Assembly (NCBI RefSeq): GCF_007995085.1
Contig: NZ_VOQS01000003.1
Coordinates: forward strand, 1,116,001 to 1,180,000
Length of the DNA stretch: 64,000 bases
Origin: Paraburkholderia azotifigens
GTDB taxonomy: Bacteria; Pseudomonadota; Gammaproteobacteria; Burkholderiales; Burkholderiaceae
Reading direction: 5' to 3'
Shown here: positions 42,220 to 52,485 of the stretch, one piece after another
Numbering within the stretch: position 1 is the stretch's first letter
Layout: the number at the start of each line of letters is the position of its first letter
The notes under the pieces: generated by a model
Seen by the model: the letters and a program-made list of their open reading frames with translations, nothing else
Database searches by the model: none
What the model was told of the DNA's origin: nothing
Translations under genes and position numbers: made by a program

Positions 42220-45200
42220 TCAGCCCTCCACCTTCGACATCACAGCCGTCGCCGGGTCGTACGAATAGCCCTTCTGCGCCAACTGCTGCGTCATCGTCGC
42301 GCCGATCAGCTTCTTCTGCGCTTCGCGGAACACCAGTTCGTGATCGGGCTTGAGCCGCTCGAGTTCGAAGGACAGCCTGCGCAGCAGCGCGACTTCGCCC
42401 GTGCTGCGCGCATCGATGAAGAGGATCTTTTCGTTCGCCTGCTCGAGCCGCTGCTTGATGTCCTTCGCATACGTCACCCACTGATCGGCGTTCGCGCGCA
42501 GATCGTTGTAGGCCTTCGTGTGGGCTTTCGACTGCGCGGCGAGCTGGCGTTGCAAGGACGCGATCTCTTCCGCGATGTCGATACCGCCCTGCTGCTCGCC
42601 CGCTTGCTCGCCCGCCTGCGCACCCGCCTGCGCACCTTTCGCTGCGGCCTGTTCGCGAGGCCGCCCGGCGAGACTTTGCGCGAGTTCGGCTGCGCGCTGT
42701 TCCGCTGCATCGGCGCGTTCCTTCGCGGCGAACGCGTCTTGCGTTGCGCGCGCCAGTTCGGCGCTGGCCGCCGTCTGCGACTCGCTCATCGCGCTGATCT
42801 GCGCGCGCGCTTCGTCGAGTTCGCGTGCGACGCGCTGCAGTTCGTCGAGTTGCGTCGACGCCTTGTCGCTGCGCGCGGCAGCCGCTGCGCGTTCGGATGC
42901 AAGGCTTTGCTCCGATTGGGCTGCCTGCCGTTCGGCCGCCTCCGCTCTTTCCTTTGCCGCCGAGGCGTCCTGTTCGAGGCGCTTCAATTCGGAACTCGCC
43001 GATGTCTGCGCTTGCGTCAGCGTATCGATCTGCTTGCGGGCTTCGTCGAGTTCCTGTTTGGCGCGTTGCAGCTCGTCGCGTTGCGCGGACGCTTCCGCGC
43101 CGCGCGCCGATGCTGCGTCGCGTTCCGACGTGAGGTCCTGGTTCAGTTGAGCGACTTGCCGTTCGGCTGCATCCGCCCTCTCCGTCGCCGCGGATGCTTC
43201 CTGCGTCAGCCGCTTCAATTCGGCGTCAGCGGATGTCTGCGCGCCCGTCAAGGCATCGACCTTCGAACGGGCTTCGTCCAGTTCGCGTGTGATGCGTTGC
43301 AACTCCTCGTGCTGCGCCGCGGCGTCGTTGCTGCGCGCGGCGGCGGCTTCGCGTTCCGTTGCCAGCGTCTGTTCGAGTTGGGCCGCTTGCCGTTCGGCTG
43401 CGTCAGCGCGCGCCTTTTCCGCGGATGCGTCTTGCGTCAGCCGCGTCAGTTCTGCATTGGCCGTCGTCTGTGCCTCGGATAGCGCGCTGGATTCCTTGCG
43501 GGCTTCGTCCAGTTGCGCCGATGTTTCAGCGATGCGTGCCGTGGCCGCATCGCGCTCTGTCGCGAGTGTTTGCGTCAGCGTATCGATCTCGTTGCGCGCT
43601 TCGCCGAGTTCCCGCGTGACGCGCTGCAGTTCGCTGGTCTGAGCGCTGAACTGAGCCGCCGCTTCAGCGCTGCGCGCTGCGGCCAGATCGCGCTCGGCTG
43701 CAAGGCTCTGCTCGAGTTGAGCAGCACGCTGTTCGGCCGATTGAGCCCGTTCCGTCGCAGCCGTCACGTCCTGTTCGACGCGCGCGAGTTCGGCGCCGGC
43801 CGCGGCTTGCGACTCGGTCAGCGCGTCGATCTGCGTCCGCGCTCCTTCGAGTTCCTGCGTGGCGCGCTGCAAGTCGCTGGTGCGCAACGCCGTGACTTCC
43901 CGCGCGGCGGCGAGACTTTGCTCCAGCGCGGACACCTGTTCCTTTGCCGCCGATGCTTCCTCAGTCAGGCGCGTTACGTCGGCACTCGAAGCCGCATGCG
44001 CCGCCGTCAACGTGTCGATCTTCGCACGTGCTTCGTCGAGTTCACGCGCGATGCGTTGCCGTTCGTCGCTCTGCGCCGCCATTGCCTCGCGCTCCGCAGC
44101 GAGGCTTTGCTCGAGCTGCGCCGCGCGCTGCTCCGCCGCATCGGCCCTTTCCTTCGCCGACGACGCGTCTTGCGTCACGCGCGCCAGTTCCGCCGCGGCG
44201 GCCGTCTGCGCGTCCGTCAGCCCGTTGATCTTCGCACGCGCGTCGTCCAGTTCGCGCGTGACACGCTGAAGCTCGTCGCTTTGCGCCGCCGTCGCCTCTC
44301 GCTCGACAGCGAGGCTCTGCTCCAGTTGCGTGGCGCGCTGCTCGGCGGCCTCGGCCCGATGCTTCGCCGCCGTCTGCGCCTCAGTGAGCAAGGTCAGTTG
44401 CGTTCGCACGCCGTCGAGTTCCTGCGTCACGCGCTGCAGTTCGTCGCGCTGAGCCGCGGTGGCCTCGCGCTCGACCGTCAGGCTCTGTTCGAGCTGTGCG
44501 GCGCGCTGGCCTTCGGCGTCCGCACGTTCATTCGCGGCGGATGCCGCCTGCGTCGCCTGCTCCAGCTGGGCATCGGCCAGCGTCTGCGCCTCCGTCAGCG
44601 CGCCGACCTGGGCACGCGCTTCGTCCAGATCGCGTCCGATGCGCTCCAGTTCCGCACGCTGCCCGGCCACTTCGGCGGCATGCTCCAGGGCCATGTCGCG
44701 CTCGGTGGCGAGGGCGTGGCGGGTGTCGCTCAGGTCGGTCTCGACGGTCACGAGACGCGCGGCGCTCTCGTTCGCCTGAGCCGTCGCCGCGTCGGCACGC
44801 GACACGGCCTCGCTGGCTTCCTGCGACAGGCGCTCCGCTTCCTCCGATTTCGCCTGGCACGCTTCGTCGAGCGTCGCGACCTGCCGGCGCGCGTCGTCGC
44901 GCTCCCGGCTGATCCGCGCGATCTCTTCGTTCTTGTTCGAAACCGTCGCGGCGAGCCACTCGTTGGCCCGGTGCTGATCTTCGAGCGACGCCTGGATCTC
45001 GGCCAGCTTCGCCTCGCCCGACGTTGCCCGCTGGGTCAGATCCTCGATATTCGCTTCCGCAGCCTCGGCCCGGGCGTTCGCAGCCGCAAGCTCGGCCTTC
45101 ACCTGGGTCGCGGAGTCCTGCACCGCCCGCAGGTCGTTGCGCAAGCCGTCCAGCCGTTCGCGCCCCGATTCGGCTTCTTCGCCCGTCTTCTGATAGGCGG

Positions 45201-45555
45201 CGAGCGCCTCGTCGCGCTCCTTGCGGAACACGTCGACCTGCTGGCTCGCCGCGCCCAGCCCGACGCTGAGCATCCGCCCGGCGTCGTCCTGGGATGCCAT
45301 CCAGATCCGGCGCGCGACTTCCATCAAGGTTTCCGCAAACTCGCCCGGCAAGGCTTTCTGGGGCTGGGCCGGCAGAATCTGCGGCTCGCGCGCTTCGCGC
45401 CAGCGTTGCAGGGCGGCGGCAACGGCGACGATCGAACCGCCGCGGACCTCCGCCCAGATGGTGACAGGGGAAACCAGACGGCCTTCTTCCGTCATGCGGT
45501 CGGCAATGGCTGCGACCTGCTCGTCAATCATGGTGGTGTCTGCGTCTGTGGACAT
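42220..45555 (-). CDS. Large KfrA-like DNA-binding coiled-coil protein
   Basis: Protein of 1111 residues, about three times plasmid KfrA. KfrA_N-type DNA-binding domain at residues about 8-130 (QVAAIADRMTEEGRLVSPVT, IWAEVRGGS). A very long coiled coil runs about 130-1000. From about 350 it is built of some nine repeats of 65-110 residues with the cores RADAAEQRAAQLEQSLAAER, DELQRVTRELDEARAKID and SAELARVTQDASAAKE. After a Gln/Gly-rich break a conserved C-terminal domain follows (about 1010-1111: NEKILFIDARSTGEVALLRR). Start ATG 45555 was chosen because the upstream frame is unlike the family. Likely a nucleoid- or segregation-linked regulator. Confidence 0.88.
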   Translation of the reverse strand: MSTDADTTMIDEQVAAIADRMTEEGRLVSPVTIWAEVRGGSIVAVAAALQRWREAREPQILPAQPQKALPGEFAETLMEVARRIWMASQDDAGRMLSVGLGAASQQVDVFRKERDEALAAYQKTGEEAESGRERLDGLRNDLRAVQDSATQVKAELAAANARAEAAEANIEDLTQRATSGEAKLAEIQASLEDQHRANEWLAATVSNKNEEIARISRERDDARRQVATLDEACQAKSEEAERLSQEASEAVSRADAATAQANESAARLVTVETDLSDTRHALATERDMALEHAAEVAGQRAELERIGRDLDEARAQVGALTEAQTLADAQLEQATQAASAANERADAEGQRAAQLEQSLTVEREATAAQRDELQRVTQELDGVRTQLTLLTEAQTAAKHRAEAAEQRATQLEQSLAVEREATAAQSDELQRVTRELDDARAKINGLTDAQTAAAAELARVTQDASSAKERADAAEQRAAQLEQSLAAEREAMAAQSDERQRIARELDEARAKIDTLTAAHAASSADVTRLTEEASAAKEQVSALEQSLAAAREVTALRTSDLQRATQELEGARTQIDALTESQAAAGAELARVEQDVTAATERAQSAEQRAAQLEQSLAAERDLAAARSAEAAAQFSAQTSELQRVTRELGEARNEIDTLTQTLATERDAATARIAETSAQLDEARKESSALSEAQTTANAELTRLTQDASAEKARADAAERQAAQLEQTLATEREAAAARSNDAAAQHEELQRITRELDEARSKVDALTGAQTSADAELKRLTQEASAATERADAAERQVAQLNQDLTSERDAASARGAEASAQRDELQRAKQELDEARKQIDTLTQAQTSASSELKRLEQDASAAKERAEAAERQAAQSEQSLASERAAAAARSDKASTQLDELQRVARELDEARAQISAMSESQTAASAELARATQDAFAAKERADAAEQRAAELAQSLAGRPREQAAAKGAQAGAQAGEQAGEQQGGIDIAEEIASLQRQLAAQSKAHTKAYNDLRANADQWVTYAKDIKQRLEQANEKILFIDARSTGEVALLRRLSFELERLKPDHELVFREAQKKLIGATMTQQLAQKGYSYDPATAVMSKVEG

Positions 45556-45727
45556 AAGCGCCTCAAGAATCAACTGGCCGGGCGAAAGACCAATTTTTCG
45601 ATACGTTACTACGTTCGGCGCTCTTCGCGATGGAAGAAGCGTGCCAATGCACATCCAGCAAGCATTTGCGACGCTTGATGGCGGATCGGTTCAGCGTCTT
45701 CCGGTCATGAAATCCGCCCGGCGGAAA

Positions 45728-45764
45728 TTTACTTGACACCTAAACTATCAAAACCTAAAGTAAA
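45728..45764 (+). promoter_or_regulatory. Promoter and candidate MarR operator of the 2-aminobenzoate cluster
   Basis: TTGACA (45733-45738), 17 bp, TAAAGT (45756-45761) is a strong sigma70 promoter 30 bp before the abmA-like start. It is framed by TTTACTT (45728-45734) and AAGTAAA (45758-45764), an inverted repeat, and contains two direct ACCTAAA copies (45738, 45753) 15 bp apart. The MarR protein of this operon is the likely binder. Confidence 0.55.
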
Positions 45765-45791
45765 GGCGAGCACACACGTTGGGGAAGCAGC

Positions 45792-48164
45792 ATGCGCATC
45801 GTCTGTATCGGCGGCGGCCCGGCCGGCCTGTATTTCGGGTTGTTGATGAAGCGTCGGCATCCGGCGCACGAGGTGATCGTCGTCGAGCGCAACCGGCCTT
45901 ACGACACCTTCGGCTGGGGCGTCGTGTTCTCCGACCAGACGCTAGGCAATCTGCGTGCCGCCGACCCTGACAGCGCCGACAAGATCCTCGAAGCCTTCAA
46001 TCACTGGGACGACATCGAAATCAACTTTCGCGGCGCACAGGTGCGCTCGTCGGGACATGGCTTTTGCGGCATCGGCCGCAAGCGCCTGCTGAACATCCTG
46101 CAGGAACGCTGCGAAGCACTCGGCGTGAGGCTGGTGTTCGAAACCCAGGTCGCGAACGACGACGACTACGACGCCGACCTCATCATCGCCAGCGACGGCT
46201 TGAACAGTGCGATCCGCCAGAAATACGCCGCCACCTATCAACCCGATGTCGACATGCGCGATTGCCGCTTCGTGTGGCTCGGCACGAAGAAGCTCTTCGA
46301 CGCCTTCACGTTCGCGTTCGAAAAGACCGAATGGGGCTGGTTCCAGGCCCATGCCTATCGCTTCGACGATCAGACTTCGACGTTCATCGTCGAAACGCCG
46401 GAACGCGTGTGGCGTGCCGCCGGACTCGATGACATGAGCAAGGAAGACAGCATCGCGTTCTGCGAGCGGCTCTTCGCGAAGTATCTCGACGGCAATCCGC
46501 TGATGTCGAACGCAAGCCATCTGCGCGGCTCGTCGCAATGGATCCGCTTTCCGCGCGTCGTCAATCGCGAATGGGTGCACTGGAAAACATGCGCGCGCGG
46601 CAAGCGCGTACCCGTCGTGCTGATGGGCGACGCCGCGCACACCGCGCATTTCTCGATCGGCTCCGGCACGAAGCTCGCGCTCGAAGACGCGATCGAACTC
46701 GCGAACAGCATCGACGCGCATCCGCACGATCTCGCCGCCGCGCTCGCTCACTACACCGACGTGCGCAGCGTCGACGTGCTGCGCATCCAGAACGCCGCGC
46801 GCAATTCGACGGAATGGTTCGAGCATGTCGAGCGTTATGCGTCGTTCGAGCCGGAGCAGTTCGCGTATTCGCTGCTGACTCGCTCTCAGCGCATCTCGCA
46901 CGAAAACCTGCGCGAACGCGATGCCGCGTATCTCTCTTCATTCGAAAACTGGCTGTCCGCACGCGCGGGCATCGAACGCGAACCGCAAAAGCATTCCATT
47001 CCGCCCATGTTCACACCGTTCACGCTGCGCGGCGTGACGTTGAAGAACCGTGTCGTCGTATCGCCGATGGCGCAGTATTCCGCCGTCGACGGCATTGCGG
47101 GCGACTATCACCTGATGCATCTCGGCGCGCGCGCCATGGGCGGCGCGGCGCTCGTGATGACGGAGATGACCTGCGTGTCGCCCGAAGCGCGCATCACGCC
47201 GGGATGTCCGGGCATGTATGCGCCCGAGCATCTCGCTGCATGGCGCCGCATCGTGCAGTTCGTGCATGCGCAAAGCGATGCGAAGATCGGCATGCAGTTG
47301 GGTCACGCGGGCGCGAAGGCTTCGACGCGTGTCAGCTGGGAAGGCATCGATCAGCCGTTGCCCGACGGTAACTGGCCTTTGGTGTCGGCGTCGCCGCAGC
47401 AATATCTGCGCGGCGTGAGCCAATGGTCGCGCGAAGCGACGCACGAAGAACTGCGCGACATCGAAGCGCAATTCGTACGCGCCACGGAAATGGCCGCAGA
47501 AGCGGGCTTCGACTGGCTCGAATTGCACTGCGCGCACGGCTATTTTCTGTCGAGCTTCCTGTCGCCTCTCACCAATCATCGCAGCGACGAATACGGCGGT
47601 TCGCTCGAAAACCGCCTGCGCTATCCGCTCGAAGTGTTCGCGGCGATGCGCAAAGCATGGCCGCAAGACAAGCCGATGTCGGTGCGCATTTCCGCTCACG
47701 ACTGGGTCGACGGCGGCACGACGCCTGACGATGCCGTCGCCATTGCGCACGCCTTCAAGGCGGCGGGCGCCGACATGATCGACGTGTCGTCGGGGCAGGT
47801 CAGCAAGGAAGAAAAGCCCGTCTACGGCCGCATGTTCCAGACTCCGTTCGCGGATCGCGTCCGCAACGAAGCCGGTATCGCGACCATCGCAGTCGGCGCG
47901 ATTTCCGAAGCGGATCACGTGAACAGCATCATCGCAGCGGGACGTGCCGATCTGTGCGCGGTGGCGCGTCCGCATCTGGCGAACCCGTCATGGACGCTCA
48001 ACGAAGCCGCGAAGATCGGCTACTTCGACGTGAACTGGCCGAAGCAGTACACGGCAGCCAAATCGCAGCTGGAACGCAATTACGAACGTGAGCGCGCGCA
48101 GGCGGCAGCAAACGCGCGGCTGTCGCCGCAAGAACGCGCAGCGCGCGCAGAAGGAACCGTTTGA
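45792..48164 (+). CDS. abmA: Bifunctional 2-aminobenzoyl-CoA monooxygenase/reductase
   Basis: Fusion flavoenzyme of 790 residues. N-terminal FAD monooxygenase (1-390): [33 protein letters not shown] and [19 protein letters not shown]-terminal old-yellow-enzyme domain (about 398-765): [50 protein letters not shown] with the NHR motif. It hydroxylates and reduces 2-aminobenzoyl-CoA to a non-aromatic oxo-cyclohexene product in the aerobic CoA route. Salicylyl-CoA 5-hydroxylases share the architecture; the CoA ligase downstream favours aminobenzoate. Start follows GGGGAAGCAGC. Confidence 0.9.
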   Translation: MRIVCIGGGPAGLYFGLLMKRRHPAHEVIVVERNRPYDTFGWGVVFSDQTLGNLRAADPDSADKILEAFNHWDDIEINFRGAQVRSSGHGFCGIGRKRLLNILQERCEALGVRLVFETQVANDDDYDADLIIASDGLNSAIRQKYAATYQPDVDMRDCRFVWLGTKKLFDAFTFAFEKTEWGWFQAHAYRFDDQTSTFIVETPERVWRAAGLDDMSKEDSIAFCERLFAKYLDGNPLMSNASHLRGSSQWIRFPRVVNREWVHWKTCARGKRVPVVLMGDAAHTAHFSIGSGTKLALEDAIELANSIDAHPHDLAAALAHYTDVRSVDVLRIQNAARNSTEWFEHVERYASFEPEQFAYSLLTRSQRISHENLRERDAAYLSSFENWLSARAGIEREPQKHSIPPMFTPFTLRGVTLKNRVVVSPMAQYSAVDGIAGDYHLMHLGARAMGGAALVMTEMTCVSPEARITPGCPGMYAPEHLAAWRRIVQFVHAQSDAKIGMQLGHAGAKASTRVSWEGIDQPLPDGNWPLVSASPQQYLRGVSQWSREATHEELRDIEAQFVRATEMAAEAGFDWLELHCAHGYFLSSFLSPLTNHRSDEYGGSLENRLRYPLEVFAAMRKAWPQDKPMSVRISAHDWVDGGTTPDDAVAIAHAFKAAGADMIDVSSGQVSKEEKPVYGRMFQTPFADRVRNEAGIATIAVGAISEADHVNSIIAAGRADLCAVARPHLANPSWTLNEAAKIGYFDVNWPKQYTAAKSQLERNYERERAQAAANARLSPQERAARAEGTV

Positions 48165-48943
48165 TGGACACCACGCTTGCAGGAAAGCACGCGGTCGTGA
48201 CGGGCGGCGGCAGCGGCATCGGCGCAGCGACGGCGCAAGCGCTCGTTCGCGCGGGCGCGCGCGTCACGCTGATGGGCCGCGACGCGCAACGACTCGCCGC
48301 ACAACGGGAAACATTGAGCGCGTATGGCGAAGTCGCGGCATGTATCAGTGTCGACGTAGCCGACGAAAGTACCGTAAACAAGGCATTTTCTGAAGCGGCG
48401 GCGATTTCGGGCGCTGTCGATGTACTCGTCAACAACGCCGGCCAGGCGCAAGCCGCGCCGTTCGCTCAGACGGACGCCGCGCTCTGGCAGCGCATGCTCG
48501 ACGTCAATCTGACGGGCGTGTTTCTCTGCACACGCGCCGTGTTGCCGTCGATGCTCGAACGCGGCTACGGGCGTGTCATCAACGTCGCGAGCACGGCGGG
48601 ACAGATCGGCTATGCGTATGTCGCCGCTTATTGCGCGGCAAAACATGGCGTAATCGGGCTCACACGCTCCCTCGCACTCGAAGTCGCGACGAAGGGCATC
48701 ACGGTCAACGCGGTCTGTCCCGGCTATACGGAAACGGAACTGCTGCGCGCTTCGCTCGGCCAGATCACCGCAAAGACCTCGCGCAGCGAGCAGGAAGCAC
48801 GCGACATCCTCGTGCGCCACAACCCGCAGCGCCGTTTCGTCTCGCCCGACGAAGTCGCGAACGCGGTGCTGTGGCTATGCATGCCCGGCTCCGAATCCAT
48901 CACCGGTCAATCCATTTCCGTTTCAGGCGGAGAAGTCACATGA
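48164..48943 (+). CDS. SDR, 3-hydroxyacyl-CoA dehydrogenase candidate of the 2-aminobenzoyl-CoA pathway
   Basis: Oxidoreductase of 259 residues: VTGGGSGIGAATAQALV, VLVNNAGQAQ, catalytic Ser in INVASTAGQIG and Tyr/Lys in [18 protein letters not shown] end. The start overlaps the abmA stop as TGATG, and its own stop overlaps the MarR start. It probably oxidises a hydroxy intermediate after ring reduction. The specific step is inference; related clusters carry such a gene at this place. Confidence 0.88.
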   Translation: MDTTLAGKHAVVTGGGSGIGAATAQALVRAGARVTLMGRDAQRLAAQRETLSAYGEVAACISVDVADESTVNKAFSEAAAISGAVDVLVNNAGQAQAAPFAQTDAALWQRMLDVNLTGVFLCTRAVLPSMLERGYGRVINVASTAGQIGYAYVAAYCAAKHGVIGLTRSLALEVATKGITVNAVCPGYTETELLRASLGQITAKTSRSEQEARDILVRHNPQRRFVSPDEVANAVLWLCMPGSESITGQSISVSGGEVT

Positions 48944-49497
48944 GCAACACAGCCAAGAAGAAGACCACCGACGCCATCGAATCGAAGCCGGCGCGCAAGG
49001 GCGTCGAGAAACCCGCGGAGAACGTCGTGGACATGGAAATGAGCACGGGCGCGGACAGTCATATGGGCTTGCGCCTCTGGCTGCGCATGCTGACCACGAC
49101 CAATCTCGTGCAAGCGGAATTGCGCAAGCGTCTGCGTAACGAGTTCGACACGACGCTGCCGCGCTTCGATCTGATGGCGCAACTGGAGCGTCATCCCGAA
49201 GGGCTGAAGATGACTGAACTGTCGCGCCGTCTGATGGTGACGGGCGGCAACATCACGGGCATTACCGATCAGCTGGAAAAAGAAGGGCTCGTCGCGCGCG
49301 ACACCGATCCGAACGATCGCCGCTCGACCAGCGTGCGCCTCACGACCGAAGGCCGCGCGCTGTTCGACCGGATGGCCGTCGCGCACGAGCAATGGGTTGT
49401 CGAAATGTTCGGCGGCCTCGATCTCGACGAGAAATCGCGCACGCATCAGAAGCTCGGCAAGCTCAAGCAGCATCTGCTGAACACGATCAAAAGCTAG
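48940..49497 (+). CDS. MarR-family regulator of the 2-aminobenzoyl-CoA cluster
   Basis: Winged-helix regulator of 185 residues with a Lys-rich N-terminal extension of about 35. HTH core: [59 protein letters not shown] (wing). In the middle of the operon, coupled by ATGA to the SDR. MarR proteins of aromatic-CoA pathways usually respond to the first CoA thioester; the site at 45728 is its likely target. Confidence 0.92.
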   Translation: MSNTAKKKTTDAIESKPARKGVEKPAENVVDMEMSTGADSHMGLRLWLRMLTTTNLVQAELRKRLRNEFDTTLPRFDLMAQLERHPEGLKMTELSRRLMVTGGNITGITDQLEKEGLVARDTDPNDRRSTSVRLTTEGRALFDRMAVAHEQWVVEMFGGLDLDEKSRTHQKLGKLKQHLLNTIKS

Positions 49498-49525
49498 CGC
49501 GATGTCTGCAAAGGAGGAGACACCC

Positions 49526-50377
49526 ATGACCATATCCGCAGCCGAAGCCCTGCTGGCCGGCAATCGCACGACGCTCGCCACCTATGACGCGAAGCACTTC
49601 GGCTGGTCCGTCGAGGCCGGCGTCGCGACGATCACGCTGAACCGTCCCGAGCGCAAGAATCCGCTCACGTTCGAGTCGTACGCCGAATTGCGCGATCTGT
49701 TCCGCCAGCTTGCCTACGCGACCGACGTGAAAGTCGTCGTCATGCATGGCGCAGGCGAAAACTTCTGCTCGGGCGGCGACGTGCACGACATCATCGGTCC
49801 GCTGATCGATCTGCCGATGCCCGAACTGCTGCTCTTCACGCGCATGACGGGCGATCTCGTCAAGGCGATGCGGCATTGTCCGCAGCCGGTCGTCGCGGCC
49901 ATTGACGGCGTATGCGCCGGCGCAGGCGCAATCCTCGCGATGGCCTCCGACATGCGCCTCGCTACCGCGCGCAGCAAGCTCGCGTTCCTGTTCGCGCGCG
50001 TGGGTCTCGCGGGCTGCGACATGGGCGCCTGTTCGATCCTGCCGCGCATCATCGGTCAGGGACGCGCCGCCGAACTGCTCTACACAGGGCGCCCGGCAAC
50101 GGGCGACGAAGGCTACGCGTGGGGCTTCTACAACCGGCTGTGCGCGCCCGAAGCACTGCTCGACGAGGCCTCGAAGCTCGCCGCCGATCTTGCCGCCGGT
50201 CCGACGTTCGCACATGGCGTGACCAAGAAGATGCTGCATCAGGAATGGAGCATGAGCATCGACGAAGCCATCGAATCCGAAGCGCAGGCGCAGGCCATCT
50301 GCATGACGACGCGCGATTTCGAGCGCGCGTATCGTGCATTCGCGGCGAAGTCGCGTCCCGTGTTCGAAGGAGATTGA
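49526..50377 (+). CDS. Enoyl-CoA hydratase/crotonase family protein
   Basis: Crotonase of 283 residues. Oxyanion loops [14 protein letters not shown] and [18 protein letters not shown] are present. The first hydratase Glu is Ala ([12 protein letters not shown]) while the second is kept ([10 protein letters not shown]), the reverse of the crotonase at 28714. It may carry out ring hydration or hydrolytic cleavage of the alicyclic CoA ester. ATG 49526 is preferred over 49502 because AAGGAGGAG sits 7 bp before it. Confidence 0.88.
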   Translation: MTISAAEALLAGNRTTLATYDAKHFGWSVEAGVATITLNRPERKNPLTFESYAELRDLFRQLAYATDVKVVVMHGAGENFCSGGDVHDIIGPLIDLPMPELLLFTRMTGDLVKAMRHCPQPVVAAIDGVCAGAGAILAMASDMRLATARSKLAFLFARVGLAGCDMGACSILPRIIGQGRAAELLYTGRPATGDEGYAWGFYNRLCAPEALLDEASKLAADLAAGPTFAHGVTKKMLHQEWSMSIDEAIESEAQAQAICMTTRDFERAYRAFAAKSRPVFEGD

Positions 50378-50379
50378 TC

Positions 50380-51579
50380 TTGAAGCACGACGATCCACAC
50401 GGCGCATTGGCCTGGCCTTTCTTCGAAGCACGCCATCGCAAACTGGCCGGCGGCATCGAAGCATGGGCCGCGCAATATCTCGCGCATGTGCAACATGACG
50501 ATACCGACGCGACATGCCGACAGCTCGTGCGCGCATTAGGCGAAGCCGGATGGCTGAAATATGGCGTAGGCGGCACGCAATACGGCGGACATGGCGACAC
50601 GATCGACACGCGCGCTGTCTGTCTGCTGCGCGAAACACTAGCGAAGCACGACGGACTCGCCGACTTCGCGCTCGCGATGCAAGGGCTCGGTTCCGGCGCG
50701 ATCACACTTGCGGGCACGCACGAACAGAAGACACGTTATCTGACGCGCGTCGCGAAGGGCGAGGCCATCGCCGCGTTTGCGCTGTCCGAGCCGGACGCAG
50801 GTTCCGACGTTGCAGCAATGGCGTTGCAAGCACGCGCCGAAGGTGACTTCTATGTTCTCGACGGCGACAAGACGTGGATTTCAAACGGCGGCATTGCGGA
50901 CTTCTACGTCGTGTTTGCAAGAACAGGCGAGGCGCCCGGCTCGCGCGGCATCAGCGCATTCATCGTCGATGCCGGCACACCGGGCTTGCAGATCGCCGAA
51001 CGCATCGACGTGATCGCACCGCATCCGCTCGCGCGTCTGCACTTCGAAAACGCGCGTGTGCCGCGCAGCCAGATGCTTGGGTCGCCCGGCGAAGGCTTCA
51101 AGATCGCGATGCGCACGCTCGATATTTTCCGCACGTCGGTCGCGGCGGCATCGCTTGGTTTTGCGCGGCGTGCGTTGCAGGAAGGACTCGAACGCGCCGC
51201 CTCGCGCAAGATGTTCGGCCAGACACTCGGTGATTTTCAGTTGACGCAGACAAAGCTTGCGCAGATGGCGCTGACAATCGACAGCAGCGCGTTGCTCGTC
51301 TATCGCGCCGCGTGGCTGCGCGATCAGGGCGAAAGCGTCACGCGCGAAGCCGCAATGGCGAAGTGGCACGCGAGCGAAGGCGCGCAACAGGTGATCGACA
51401 TCGCCGTGCAGCTGTGGGGCGGCATGGGTGTGCAAAGCGGCACCACGGTCGAGCGGCTGTATCGCGAGATCCGCGCGCTGCGCATCTATGAAGGCGCGAC
51501 GGAAGTGCAGCAGCTGATCGTTGGACGCGATCTGCTGAAGGCGCATGCCGCGCAGCAGGAACAGGAGCGCGCGTCATGA
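50380..51579 (+). CDS. Acyl-CoA dehydrogenase
   Basis: FAD enzyme of 399 residues with a TTG start at 50380, supported by AAGGAG 8 bp upstream and a 2-bp gap after the crotonase stop. Family motifs: [57 protein letters not shown], and the catalytic Glu in [20 protein letters not shown]. It should introduce a double bond into the alicyclic CoA thioester after ring reduction. Its stop overlaps the thioesterase start (ATGA). Confidence 0.92.
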   Translation: MKHDDPHGALAWPFFEARHRKLAGGIEAWAAQYLAHVQHDDTDATCRQLVRALGEAGWLKYGVGGTQYGGHGDTIDTRAVCLLRETLAKHDGLADFALAMQGLGSGAITLAGTHEQKTRYLTRVAKGEAIAAFALSEPDAGSDVAAMALQARAEGDFYVLDGDKTWISNGGIADFYVVFARTGEAPGSRGISAFIVDAGTPGLQIAERIDVIAPHPLARLHFENARVPRSQMLGSPGEGFKIAMRTLDIFRTSVAAASLGFARRALQEGLERAASRKMFGQTLGDFQLTQTKLAQMALTIDSSALLVYRAAWLRDQGESVTREAAMAKWHASEGAQQVIDIAVQLWGGMGVQSGTTVERLYREIRALRIYEGATEVQQLIVGRDLLKAHAAQQEQERAS

Positions 51580-52019
51580 ACGCCACCTTCGACATGCCCG
51601 TGCGCATCCGCTTCGCGCATTGCGACCCCGCGGGCATCGTCTATTTTCCGCAGTATCTGGTGATGACGAACATGCTCGTAGAAGAATGGTTCAACGAGCG
51701 TCTTTCGATCGACTACGCGCACATGATCCAGGCGCGCCGCGTCGGCCTGCCCATCGTGAAGCTCGAATGCGAGTTTTCGAAGCCTAGCCGCATGGGCGAA
51801 ACGGTCACGCTGGCACTCGGCGTCACGCGCATCGGACGCCGTTCGATCGGTATCGAAATCGTCGCCCGTTGCGCCGGCGAGGTGCGCTTTCGCGCGGCAC
51901 AGGTGCTTGTCACGACATCGCTGGAGAGCGGCCAGTCGATCGACATTCCCGATGACATCGCCAGTGCGCTCGCGGCATTCGCGCCGCACGCCGTTCAATC
52001 CGAGGAGCAACGCTCATGA
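51576..52019 (+). CDS. Acyl-CoA thioesterase, 4-hydroxybenzoyl-CoA thioesterase type
   Basis: Hot-dog fold thioesterase of 147 residues. [20 protein letters not shown] holds the catalytic Asp as in Pseudomonas 4-hydroxybenzoyl-CoA thioesterase, followed by the helix [12 protein letters not shown]. In an aryl-CoA pathway it probably recycles CoA from dead-end or overloaded thioesters. Coupled by ATGA on both sides (acyl-CoA dehydrogenase and RidA-like genes). Confidence 0.92.
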   Translation: MNATFDMPVRIRFAHCDPAGIVYFPQYLVMTNMLVEEWFNERLSIDYAHMIQARRVGLPIVKLECEFSKPSRMGETVTLALGVTRIGRRSIGIEIVARCAGEVRFRAAQVLVTTSLESGQSIDIPDDIASALAAFAPHAVQSEEQRS

Positions 52020-52414
52020 AGAAGAAACCGCTTTTGCCCGCAGGCTGGGTCAAGCCGCGCGGCTACGCGAACGGTGTCGCGGTGACGGGCAAGCAGGTGT
52101 ATATCGCCGGACAGATCGGCTGGAACGAAGAAGCGCGCATGACGAGCGACCGGTTCGCCGAGCAGGCCACGCAGGCATTGCGCAACGTGCTCGCCGTTCT
52201 GCGCGAAGCGGGCGGCAAGCCTGGGCATCTCGTGCGCATGACGTGGTACGTCACCGACAAGCGCGAATACCTCGACGCGTTGAAGGAGATCGGCCACGCG
52301 TTCCGCGAACTGATCGGCGATTACGACATTGCAATGAGCGCGGTGCAGGTCGTCGCGCTGATCGAGGACGACGCGAAGGTCGAAATCGAAGCGACCGCTG
52401 TGATCACCGACTAG
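52016..52414 (+). CDS. RidA-family protein lacking the catalytic Arg
   Basis: Protein of 132 residues of the YjgF/YER057c/UK114 fold: QVYIAGQIGWNEEARMTSDR, FAEQATQALRNVLAVLREAG, HLVRMTWYVTDKREYL and VEIEATAVITD. RidA deaminases have an Arg before the last strand (motif R-x-x-V-x-V); here the segment reads DIAMSAVQVVAL, with no Arg. Deamination of enamines is therefore doubtful by the usual mechanism. Still, an amino-cyclohexene intermediate would tautomerise to an imine, so some role with nitrogen release is possible. Confidence 0.88.
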   Translation: MKKKPLLPAGWVKPRGYANGVAVTGKQVYIAGQIGWNEEARMTSDRFAEQATQALRNVLAVLREAGGKPGHLVRMTWYVTDKREYLDALKEIGHAFRELIGDYDIAMSAVQVVALIEDDAKVEIEATAVITD

Positions 52415-52485
52415 GCGCGGCACCGAACCGCTTCGCACAAACACGCACACACACGCACATCACGCACGTTCAGCAGGGGAGTTTC

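Noticed and set aside
42220..45555. SMC/Rad50-type ATPase
   Set aside because: The long coiled coil suggested it, but there is no Walker A or B motif at either end.
43513..45678. 721-residue plus-strand frame opposite the KfrA-like gene
   Set aside because: A shadow of the repetitive coiled-coil gene; its apparent repeats come from the repeats on the other strand.
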